Shown in pieces: positions 1-5,327 of a DNA stretch of 5,327 nucleotides; the first letter of the stretch is position 1, and each line of letters starts with the position of its first letter. This DNA comes from an uncultured bacterium. GTDB taxonomy: Bacteria; Planctomycetota; UBA1135; UBA2386. The position numbers and the translations under genes are program-made. The notes beneath the pieces were generated by a model. It saw only the letters and a list, made by a program, of their open reading frames with translations. It was not told where the DNA came from and ran no database searches. The stretch is from the NCBI GenBank assembly GCA_938003515.1, contig CALKYL010000235.1, positions 1-5,327 of the forward strand. Reading direction: 5' to 3'.

Positions 1-2
1 TG

Positions 3-698
3 CTGGGTCGCTTGCTGCACCCCTGCAAGCTGCGCAGCCCCTATCGCGGCATGCGCGTGATCGACGACGACTGCGCGGTGCGGGTGCTCGACGTCGACCC
101 GCGCGGGCCGGCCGCGCGCGCCGGCGTGCCGTCGGGCGCGCGCGTGCTCGCGCTCGGCGGCGTCGACGTCACGTGGTCGCCGGGCTTCGCCCGCGTGCTG
201 CTCGAGCAGCCGCCGGGCCGGGACCTCGAGCTCCGCGTCGAACACCGCGGCGAGCCGAGCACCTACACGCTGGCGCCGGTGTCGGCGGCGACGTGGTCGG
301 TGGTCCGGCAGGCCGGGCTCGAGTGCCGCGACTTCCCCTACGCCGAGGACCCCGAGCGCGTGCGGCTCGCGTCCGTCGCGCTGCACCGCGCGTTCACCGG
401 CGACCCGACCGGCGCGCCGAAGGACGTGCCGGCGCAGGTCGTCGCGATCGAGCGCGTGTTCCGCAGCGACCAGCCCGACGCCGACGTGCAGCCGGGCGAC
501 CTGTTGCTCGCGGTCGAGCTGCGCTTCGCCGAGACCGGCGACCGCGTGCTCACCCGCGTCGGCTCGGTCGGCGAGCTGCGCGACCGCTTCAACGACCGCG
601 AGCTCGGCAGCTACGAGGGCACGGCGTGGCGCTGCTGGATCGCGCGCGGCGCGGACGTGCGGGCCGTCGACGTCGTCGCGAGGCGCCTGCTCTGGTAG
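3..698 (+). CDS. PDZ-domain protein, 3' part (possible C-terminus of an HtrA/trypsin-like protease)
   Basis: The reading frame is open to the left edge and ends at TAG 696-698, so this is the C-terminal part of a longer protein. A TTG at 12 and an ATG at 51 could serve as starts, but the PDZ fold appears to begin before the ATG, so I treat the gene as cut by the window. Counting from the TTG codon, residues 12-88 look like a PDZ domain: a YRGMRV strand, then DVDPRGPAARAGVPSGARVLALGGVDV, which follows the HtrA-type pattern of small residues, AG, then a turn leading into a strand. Residues about 96-226 look like a second, more divergent PDZ domain with VQPGDLLLAVE near residue 159. In HtrA/Deg proteases PDZ domains follow a trypsin-like domain and bind substrate C-termini in the periplasm. 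No Ser-His-Asp catalytic motif is visible here, so the protease assignment is inference from architecture. It converges with the next gene and shares no operon with it. Confidence 0.8.
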   Translation: MGRLLHPCKLRSPYRGMRVIDDDCAVRVLDVDPRGPAARAGVPSGARVLALGGVDVTWSPGFARVLLEQPPGRDLELRVEHRGEPSTYTLAPVSAATWSVVRQAGLECRDFPYAEDPERVRLASVALHRAFTGDPTGAPKDVPAQVVAIERVFRSDQPDADVQPGDLLLAVELRFAETGDRVLTRVGSVGELRDRFNDRELGSYEGTAWRCWIARGADVRAVDVVARRLLW

Positions 699-728
699 CG
701 CCGCCGTCTCCCGACGCCGCGGACACCG

Positions 729-2996
729 TCAGCGCGCCGAGAACGCGCCGCGCAGGACCTGCTGCTGGTCGCCGGCCTGCCACGACCAGGCGAAGCGGAT
801 CCTGCCCTTCGGCAGCGGGTCGAGCGGCCAGAACGTCGCCATGCCGGGCGCCGACGTCGTGCGCACGTCGCCGCCGTCGAACACGAGCACGCCCTCGACC
901 GGCTCGTCCTTGTCGGTGGTCACCGTGCACGACAGCGTGCCGCGGGCGCCGATGCCGGCGCTGCCGCCGAAGTGGATCGTCAGCGGGAAGCCGATCGTCT
1001 TGTTGCCCTCGCGGCCGTGCTCCTCGAGCAGCCGTTCGGCCTCCGGGCCGAGGTCCTCGACCTTGACCTCGCGGTCGTAGGTCTCGTTGCGGTCGTTGCG
1101 CGGCGGGAAGCAGTCGGCGCCCGCCTTGGACTTCTCGGGCTCGCCGATGCCGCTGGTCGCGTTGATGACCAGGATGCTGCCCTCGAGGTACATGCCGACC
1201 GCGCGGATCGTGTTGTTGAGCAGGGCGTCGCGGTAGCCCGGCAGGTAGATCCATTTCTCGAAGATCTTCTTCGCCTTGGACGGGCTGGCGTTGGTCTCGA
1301 CGAGCGCCATCTGCGCGAACAGGCTGCCGACGTAGCTGCCGCCGAGGTCGACCTTCTGCGTGTGCTCGAGCGCGGGCCCGCGCTGGTCCTTGTTCTCCTT
1401 CAGGTACTCGGCGTGGTCCTTGCACCGCGCCGAGAAGTTCGCCGACCAGGTGACCGGCGTGCGGTCGTACTCCTTGCGCGCCTCGTTGAACGCCTCCAGC
1501 CACTTGTCGACCCCGCGGCTGATCGCGTCGAGCGGCGGCGTGTTGTTCTGGATCGCCTTCAGGACGGGCGACGCCTCGGTCCAGAAGTCCTCCCACTCCT
1601 TGTCGAGCTGCGCGATCGTGACGTCGTGCTTCTCGGCGAACGCCGCCTCGAAGTCCGCCGGCTGCTTCGCCCCGCGCTGCTTCATCTCCTGCGCGATGCG
1701 GTCCATCGTGCGCAGCATCTCGGGATCGCGCCGCAGCATGTAGTCGCAGAACGACCACGCCTTGATGCGCTCCTCGTTGGTGAACGACGCGGCGTCGCAG
1801 AACGGCAGCCGGCTGGCGGGCACGCCGCCGGTGCTCTTCCACGCCATCTCGAGGCTCAGCGTCTTCCAGGCGTCGAAGTCCGCCGAGTGGTACTCGCGGT
1901 CCTCCTCGCTCGCCGTCGTGCCCTGCTGCTTCTTCAGGTCGACCGAGAACAGCCGGTTGTTGTTGAACATCATGCCGACGAACGTGTGGCCGATGCCCTC
2001 GCTGTAGCCGGCGGTCTGGAAGCCCGAGTACGGCCGCGCGACGTTGCGCACGCACGCGTCGAGCAGCACCTGCTTGCCGCTGGTCGTGGCGACGACGGTG
2101 TCGCCGATGCCGCTCGTCGTCGTGTGCTCGAGCTTCCACTCGAGCTCGGGCACCTGGTTGGCCTTCAGGATCTGCTGGTAGGTCTCCTTGGCCGTGAAGA
2201 ACGCCCACTGCGCGGGCCACGGGCCGTCGCCGACCTCCCACGGGAACGCGACCCGGCAGACGCGCAGCGCGCGCTCGGCCCAGTCGAGCGCGTCGTGCAG
2301 GTTCGCCTCCTCCGCCGCGTCGCCGTGCAGCGTGAAGTGCTCGGACTTGACCGTGACGTACGGCACCTGCGCGCGCAGGAGCGGCGCGCACTCGACGCCG
2401 GTCACGGTCTCGCTCGGGTAGTCGATGCGCGACTGCTCCTCGACAGCCTTCTCGATCTTCTTGCTGCGCTCGTAGAGCGTCATCTCGAGGTCGGTGCCGC
2501 TGAGGCCGCCCACCTCGCGGTGCGACAGCGCCTTCTTCGCCTCCGCGTCGTCGCCGTCCCAGCGCAGCACCATGTTCCAGTGGTGCAGCGCGCGGTCGGC
2601 CCGGCCGGCCTTGTCGTACTTCTGCGCCTGCTGGCGGTGCTGGCTCGCGAGGCTCTTCTGCAGCGACTCGTACGCCGAACGCAGCGGCTTTCCGTCCGAG
2701 CCGCTGCCGGTGTCCTTCGCCGGGTAGGGGTTCTCCGGGTCGGGGTTCCAGCTGTCGCCGATCTTGACGTAGCCGAGCGACGTCCACGCCTCTTCGTTGT
2801 CGGGGTCGTACAGCTTGATCGTCTGCAGCCAGACGACCTTGGCGATGCGCGGGAAGCCCTTGTCGAAGGCCTTCTTCGCGAACGAGTTCAGCGCCTTGGC
2901 CTGGCGTTCCTGGAACTGGTCTTCGTCGCTCTGGGCGACGGCGGCCGCGGTGGCCACGACGGCGGACAGGAACAGCAGCAGCGGACGTCGGATCAT
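729..2996 (-). CDS. Secreted multidomain protein: TPR-like, peptidase-MA-like and CAP/SCP-like regions
   Basis: The chosen ATG (complement of 2994-2996) gives 755 residues and places a signal peptide at the N-terminus: MIRR, a hydrophobic stretch to about residue 20, and likely cleavage near AVA/QSD. The frame extends further upstream, but the extra residues are low-quality Arg/Ala sequence that would bury the signal. Residues 30-75 and 123-160 resemble TPR helix pairs. Residues about 211-475 resemble the peptidase-MA/DUF1570-type gluzincin fold: YVTVKSEHFTLHG at the start, YSEGIGH at 331-337, and a closing helix with the F..AF......L..EW pattern. No HExxH is visible, so proteolysis is doubtful. 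Residues about 490-612 resemble a CAP/SCP domain: W517, C525, H528, H545, W582, and VGMYLEG near 600, but the usual late His is Y588. Residues 667-755 look like the beta-rich tail often seen after such CAP domains. No Shine-Dalgarno motif precedes the start. Function is unknown; an envelope or extracellular role is inferred. The domain calls are by eye. Confidence 0.88.
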   Translation of the reverse strand: MIRRPLLLFLSAVVATAAAVAQSDEDQFQERQAKALNSFAKKAFDKGFPRIAKVVWLQTIKLYDPDNEEAWTSLGYVKIGDSWNPDPENPYPAKDTGSGSDGKPLRSAYESLQKSLASQHRQQAQKYDKAGRADRALHHWNMVLRWDGDDAEAKKALSHREVGGLSGTDLEMTLYERSKKIEKAVEEQSRIDYPSETVTGVECAPLLRAQVPYVTVKSEHFTLHGDAAEEANLHDALDWAERALRVCRVAFPWEVGDGPWPAQWAFFTAKETYQQILKANQVPELEWKLEHTTTSGIGDTVVATTSGKQVLLDACVRNVARPYSGFQTAGYSEGIGHTFVGMMFNNNRLFSVDLKKQQGTTASEEDREYHSADFDAWKTLSLEMAWKSTGGVPASRLPFCDAASFTNEERIKAWSFCDYMLRRDPEMLRTMDRIAQEMKQRGAKQPADFEAAFAEKHDVTIAQLDKEWEDFWTEASPVLKAIQNNTPPLDAISRGVDKWLEAFNEARKEYDRTPVTWSANFSARCKDHAEYLKENKDQRGPALEHTQKVDLGGSYVGSLFAQMALVETNASPSKAKKIFEKWIYLPGYRDALLNNTIRAVGMYLEGSILVINATSGIGEPEKSKAGADCFPPRNDRNETYDREVKVEDLGPEAERLLEEHGREGNKTIGFPLTIHFGGSAGIGARGTLSCTVTTDKDEPVEGVLVFDGGDVRTTSAPGMATFWPLDPLPKGRIRFAWSWQAGDQQQVLRGAFSAR

Positions 2997-3036
2997 GGGT
3001 TCGCGGCGGCGCGGAGCGTCGTCCGGCCGGCGAAGC

Positions 3037-3065
3037 AGTGTAGCGGAGCGCCGCGCAGGCGCCCA
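3037..3065 (-). promoter_or_regulatory. Weak candidate promoter for the minus-strand secreted protein
   Basis: On the minus strand TACACT (3042-3037) matches the -10 consensus at 4 of 6 bases. TGGGCG (3065-3060), 17 bases further upstream, matches the -35 consensus at only 3 of 6. It would give a leader of roughly 30 bases before the ATG at 2996. In DNA this GC-rich an AT-containing hexamer stands out slightly, but the match is poor and no transcript evidence exists. Confidence 0.18.
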
Positions 3066-3079
3066 TCGGGCACCCGTCC

Positions 3080-3098
3080 GCGCATTGCGCATTGCGCG
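3080..3098. repeat. Short tandem repeat, GCGCATT unit, 2.7 copies
   Basis: Two perfect copies of GCGCATT (3080-3086 and 3087-3093) are followed by a partial copy, GCGCG (3094-3098). It lies between the divergent gene starts. The second copy supplies the TT of the TTGCGC that could act as a -35 element for the dehydrogenase gene. It may be a regulator half-site repeat or a simple slippage product; the sequence alone does not decide. Confidence 0.6.
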
Positions 3099-3119
3099 TG
3101 CGGTCGCGATCGCGATACT
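3092..3119 (+). promoter_or_regulatory. Candidate sigma70-type promoter for the dehydrogenase gene
   Basis: TTGCGC (3092-3097) is a plausible -35 that keeps the TTG core. GATACT (3114-3119) matches the -10 consensus at 4 of 6 bases, and the spacer is 16 bases. Transcription would start near 3126 and leave a leader of about 47 bases before ATG 3173. These are among the few AT-bearing hexamers in the intergenic region, which lends mild support. A 12-base palindrome overlaps the spacer and the first bases of the -10. Confidence 0.3.
3104..3115. promoter_or_regulatory. Perfect 12-base palindrome, possible operator
   Basis: TCGCGATCGCGA is identical to its reverse complement and is also a direct duplication of TCGCGA. 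It contains the octamer GCGATCGC at 3106-3113. It sits between the candidate -35 and -10 elements of the dehydrogenase promoter and within the divergent intergenic region, a position where a dimeric repressor could block RNA polymerase. No regulator is encoded in the window, so the operator role is inference. Confidence 0.35.
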
Positions 3120-3172
3120 GCTCGCCCCCGAACCGGCCTCACCTGGTCCGGCGGGCCGCACGACAGCTACCC

Positions 3173-4264
3173 ATGAGCACGGTCTACGACATCGGCGTTC
3201 TCCCCGGCGACGGCATCGGCGACGAGGTCGTCCGCGAGGCCCTGAAGGTGCTCGACGCGGTCGAGTCGGTCTACGGCTTCGAGACCAAGCGCGAACCGAT
3301 GCCCTACGGCGCGGAGCACTTCCTGAAGACCGGCGAGACGATGCCGGAGGCGGCGTTCGACCGGATCCGCGACCTGCACGCGGTCCTGTTCGGGGCCATC
3401 GGCGACCCGCGCATCGAGGTCGGCAAGCTCGAGTTCGCGATCATCGCGGGCATGCGGCACAAGCTCGACCTCTACGTCAACTTGCGCCCGGTCAAGCTCT
3501 ACCACGAGTCGCTCTGCCCGCTGAAGCACAAGCAGCCGAAGGACATCGACATCCTGTTCTGCCGCGAGAACACCGAGGACGCCTACGCCGGCATCCACGG
3601 CACGACCAAGAAGGACACCGAGCACGAGATCTCGCTGCAGCAGATGGTCTACACGCGGCGCGGCACCGAGCGCATCGTGCGCTACGCGTTCGAGCTGGCG
3701 AAGAAGCGCGGCCCGAAGCCCGGCAAGGACAAGCCGCAGGTGACGCTGATCGACAAGGCCAACGCGGTGCGCGCCCAGGACATCTGGACGCGGGTGTTCG
3801 CGGAGGTCGCGAAGGAGTACCCCGACGTCGCGACCGACCACGCCTACATCGACGCGGCGTGCATGTGGATGATCAAGAACCCCGAGTGGTTCGACGTCGC
3901 CGTGACGACCAACCTGTTCGGCGACATCATCACCGACCTCGGCGCGATGCTGATCGGCGGCATGGGCATCGCCGCTTCGGGCAACATCCACCCGGGCAAG
4001 GTGTCGATGTTCGAGGGCATCCACGGCTCGGCGCCGAAGTACAAGGGCCAGGACAAGGCGAGTCCGCTGGCGACGATCCTGGCGATGGGCCTGATGCTCG
4101 ACCACGTCGGCCAGGCCGAGGCCGCGAAGGAGCTCGAGGGCACGGTGCAGAGCCTGCTCGAGACGGGCCGGATCCGCAGCCTGCGCGCCGGCGAGCACAA
4201 GTGCAGCGAGCTCGGCACGTTGGTGCGCGACGCGTGCCTGTCGCCGTCGCGCGTCCGCCTCTGA
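3173..4264 (+). CDS. Isocitrate/isopropylmalate dehydrogenase family enzyme (probably LeuB-like)
   Basis: This complete 363-residue cytoplasmic enzyme belongs to the metal-dependent beta-decarboxylating dehydrogenases, which oxidise and decarboxylate 2-hydroxy acids such as 3-isopropylmalate (leucine synthesis) or isocitrate. ATG 3173 is chosen because the family N-terminus IGVLPGDGIGDEVVREAL follows at once; upstream codons give unrelated Arg-rich sequence. Family residues are present: R95 and R105 in RHKLDLYVNLRP, R131 and Y138 in the RENTEDAYAG loop, catalytic K195 in DKAN, metal-binding D227, D251 and D255 (FGDIITD), and the nucleotide loop HGSAPKYKG at 284-292. By-eye alignment puts I91 where isocitrate dehydrogenase has its substrate-binding Asn, and the neighbouring Ser is also missing. 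This favours an isopropylmalate-like substrate. K289-Y290, however, resembles the NADP-type pair of E. coli Icd. The length is normal. No Shine-Dalgarno motif is seen and no leu genes adjoin. Family is near certain; substrate is moderately sure. Confidence 0.96.
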   Translation: MSTVYDIGVLPGDGIGDEVVREALKVLDAVESVYGFETKREPMPYGAEHFLKTGETMPEAAFDRIRDLHAVLFGAIGDPRIEVGKLEFAIIAGMRHKLDLYVNLRPVKLYHESLCPLKHKQPKDIDILFCRENTEDAYAGIHGTTKKDTEHEISLQQMVYTRRGTERIVRYAFELAKKRGPKPGKDKPQVTLIDKANAVRAQDIWTRVFAEVAKEYPDVATDHAYIDAACMWMIKNPEWFDVAVTTNLFGDIITDLGAMLIGGMGIAASGNIHPGKVSMFEGIHGSAPKYKGQDKASPLATILAMGLMLDHVGQAEAAKELEGTVQSLLETGRIRSLRAGEHKCSELGTLVRDACLSPSRVRL

Positions 4265-4270
4265 GTGCCT

Positions 4271-4285
4271 CCGGCGTCACGCCGG
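4271..4285 (+). terminator. Hairpin after the dehydrogenase gene, weak terminator candidate
   Basis: CCGGCG (4271-4276) pairs perfectly with CGCCGG (4280-4285) around a TCA loop, beginning six bases after the stop codon. A mismatch and two more G-C pairs extend it. The position suits a terminator, but there is no T-run afterwards, only G-rich sequence, so a classical intrinsic terminator is not shown. Confidence 0.35.
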
Positions 4286-4356
4286 CGGGGGAGCGGTCGG
4301 GATCACGCGCGCCCGCCGCTCTGCCCCGCCCGCGGCGTCACCGTCCGGCCGATCGG

Positions 4357-4373
4357 GCGCGCGGTCCGCGCGC
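4357..4373. repeat. 17-base palindrome, 8-base arms around one T
   Basis: GCGCGCGG (4357-4364) and CCGCGCGC (4366-4373) are perfect reverse complements separated by a single T at 4365. It lies mid-intergenic, about 240 bases before the TPR gene start. Alternating GC arms arise easily by chance in DNA of this composition, so an operator or structural role is speculative. Confidence 0.5.
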
Positions 4374-4601
4374 GGCTCGCGGCCGGCCGGGTCGGTCTCG
4401 GGTCGGGATCGGTTCGGCTCTCGTTCGGGCATGGATCCTCCTCGCCGGGCATGTGGCCCGCGTGCAACGGGTTGGCGACCGGGGGGCGGCGCGCGACCAA
4501 ACCGTTACGTGGGCACAGCGCGGCGCGGCCGTTACCGGTCCCTATCGTGGCGCGCCTCGTCAGGCCCTGCTCCGACCGACCCCGAACCGCATTCCCGTTC
4601 C

Positions 4602-4607
4602 AGGAGA
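4602..4607 (+). promoter_or_regulatory. Shine-Dalgarno site for the TPR gene
   Basis: AGGAGA at 4602-4607 complements the 3' end of 16S rRNA, and its AGGAG core ends five bases before ATG 4612. This decides the start codon and supports the downstream frame as a real gene. The other two visible gene starts have no comparable motif. Confidence 0.85.
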
Positions 4608-4611
4608 TCCG

Positions 4612-5327
4612 ATGACCATCCGCTTCGCTTCCGCTCTGCTCGCCATGGCGCTGCCGAGCTGCGGCCAGGACCCCGCCGCCTCGCAGGTCGAGAACGTCTT
4701 CTACAAGGCGTACTACCTCGAGAAGGGCCAGCGCGACTTCGCCGGCGCCATGACCCTCTACGAGCAGTTCCTCGAGAAGGCGCCCGAGCACAAGCTCGCC
4801 CAGGAGGCGGCGCTCCTGCACTTCCGCCTGCTCGACCGCACCGGCAAGACCAAGGAGCGCGACGCGTTCCGCGAGAAGTACGCCAAGCTGCTCGGCAACG
4901 TCGCCGACGCGCCGGCCCGCGCCGAGCGCAGCGAAGAGGCGGAGGACGCCGGGGACCGTCCGGCGCGCGGTGAACGCGGCCAGCGCGGCCAGCGCGGGGG
5001 CCAGCGCGGCGGCCTGTTCGGCATGCTGCGCGGCGACACCAAGGTCGCCGACATGAGCGAAGAGCAGCTGAAGGAGCTCAAGGACGGCATCGAGCAGTCG
5101 TCGCAGATGATCGAGCGCTTCCGCGAGGCGCGCCCCGAGATGGCCGAGAAGATGGAGACCGCGATCGGCAACCTGAAGAAGGCCCTCGACGCGAACAAGC
5201 TCGACGACGCGCAGAAGGCGATCGACGCGCTGCGTGAGGCGTTCCCGCAGCGCCGCCGCGGCGGCGGCGGCGAAGGGGATGCCGGCGGCCGCGGCGGCAA
5301 CCGGCGCGGTGGCGGCGGCGGTGGTGG
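4612..5327 (+). CDS. TPR-containing candidate lipoprotein with Gly/Arg-rich segments, 5' part
   Basis: An ATG behind a strong ribosome binding site opens a frame with no stop up to the right edge, giving 238 residues of a longer protein. Residues 1-16 form a short signal-like hydrophobic stretch ending in ALPSCG; C17 could be a lipidated cysteine, although Pro at the -2 position is atypical for a lipobox. Residues about 28-62 match a TPR helix pair (FYKAYYLEKGQRDFAGAMTLY, then an EQFLEKAPEH turn), and 64-95 look like a further helical pair. Residues 104-134 become acidic and then Arg/Gly-rich with GQRG repeats. Residues 148-212 are strongly helical and charged (SEEQLKELK, MAEKMETAIGNLKKAL, AQKAIDALREAF). 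From residue 213 onward the chain is again Gly/Arg-rich and is cut by the window. An envelope scaffold or interaction role is inferred from TPRs only; I do not recognise a named family. Codon use matches a GC-rich coding frame throughout. Confidence 0.88.
   Translation, partial: MTIRFASALLAMALPSCGQDPAASQVENVFYKAYYLEKGQRDFAGAMTLYEQFLEKAPEHKLAQEAALLHFRLLDRTGKTKERDAFREKYAKLLGNVADAPARAERSEEAEDAGDRPARGERGQRGQRGGQRGGLFGMLRGDTKVADMSEEQLKELKDGIEQSSQMIERFREARPEMAEKMETAIGNLKKALDANKLDDAQKAIDALREAFPQRRRGGGGEGDAGGRGGNRRGGGGGG
4966..5013 (+). repeat. In-frame Gly/Arg/Gln repeat, unit close to CAGCGCGGC
   Basis: Imperfect nine-base units encoding QRG repeat inside the TPR gene: a GAACGCGGC variant at 4972, then CAGCGC units at 4981, 4990 and 5002 with one extra GGC inserted. 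The protein reads R-G-E-R-G-Q-R-G-Q-R-G-G-Q-R-G-G at residues 119-134. It probably arose by slippage and forms a flexible, basic linker between the N-terminal TPR part and the C-terminal helical part. Confidence 0.75.

Larger units (their letters stand above)
4265..4611. other. 347-base intergenic region, no convincing gene
   Basis: Frames crossing this stretch translate to Arg/Pro/Ala-rich sequence without family motifs, so I see no protein gene. It holds a hairpin just after the dehydrogenase stop, the octamer GGCGTCAC twice (4273-4280 and 4334-4341), a 17-base palindrome at 4357-4373, a G-run-bearing stretch at 4389-4412, a six-G run at 4481-4486, and CCGTTAC twice (4502-4508 and 4529-4535). 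The promoter of the downstream TPR gene should lie here, but no hexamer pair with good spacing stands out. A small RNA cannot be excluded. Confidence 0.6.

Noticed and set aside
699..728. Possible bidirectional terminator between the convergent genes
   Set aside because: The best stem is four base pairs (CGTC 705-708 with GACG 713-716) with no T-run on either strand.
589..3066. An 825-codon minus-strand open frame in a different frame of the same region
   Set aside because: Its translation is Arg/Ala/Gly-rich, low in hydrophobic core residues and without domains. It also overlaps the PDZ gene end. It is a frame shadow of the 755-residue protein.
972..3176. A 734-codon plus-strand open frame lying antisense to the secreted-protein gene
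   Set aside because: Its translation is Arg/Val/Leu/Ala-rich without motifs, while the opposite strand has a signal peptide and recognisable domains. Long antisense frames are common in very GC-rich coding DNA.
3167..4198. A 343-codon minus-strand open frame opposite the dehydrogenase
   Set aside because: The plus strand encodes a complete enzyme with all family active-site residues; the reverse translation has no recognisable features.
4389..4412. Possible G-quadruplex from spaced G runs
   Set aside because: Only three runs reach three Gs and the others have two, so at best a weak two-layer structure; expected by chance at this base composition.
4265..4615. Plus-strand open frame filling the intergenic region
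   Set aside because: It starts at a GTG directly after the dehydrogenase stop, has no ribosome binding site, is Arg/Pro-rich and overlaps the well-supported start of the TPR gene.
4303..4821. Minus-strand open frame crossing the intergenic region and the TPR gene
   Set aside because: It lies antisense to a gene with a clear ribosome binding site, and its intergenic part is low-quality Arg/Pro sequence.

Overview
The window is very GC-rich and reads like an ordinary chromosomal segment of a high-GC environmental bacterium. The protein types suggest Planctomycetota or a similar phylum. They are a PDZ protein of periplasmic-protease style, a large exported protein joining TPR-like, peptidase-MA-like and CAP/SCP-like regions, and a TPR candidate lipoprotein with Gly/Arg-rich tracts. 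The taxonomic call is inference from protein style only; there is no rRNA or marker gene here. I see no tRNA, rRNA, CRISPR array, transposase, phage gene or attachment site.

Layout, left to right. (1) Positions 3-698, plus strand: the 3' end of a PDZ-domain protein that begins outside the window. (2) Positions 729-2996, minus strand: a 755-residue secreted protein that converges on gene 1 with a 30-base gap. (3) Positions 2997-3172: a 176-base divergent intergenic region holding a 7-base tandem repeat, a perfect 12-base palindrome and weak promoter-like hexamers. (4) Positions 3173-4264, plus strand: a complete beta-decarboxylating dehydrogenase of the isocitrate/isopropylmalate dehydrogenase family, most likely LeuB-like. 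(5) Positions 4265-4611: a 347-base non-coding stretch with a small hairpin just after the stop, a 17-base palindrome and a good ribosome binding site at its end. (6) Positions 4612-5327, plus strand: a gene that runs off the right edge, encoding a TPR protein with a lipoprotein-like N-terminus and Gly/Arg-rich low-complexity segments.

The genes do not form an operon or an evident pathway. Three of the four proteins look exported or envelope-associated, while the dehydrogenase is a cytoplasmic metabolic enzyme without leu or TCA-cycle neighbours in view. The most unusual items are the multi-domain protein on the minus strand, whose two enzyme-like modules both seem to lack expected key residues, and the palindrome lying between promoter-like hexamers upstream of the dehydrogenase. 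I found no convincing evidence of a new defence or mobile system.
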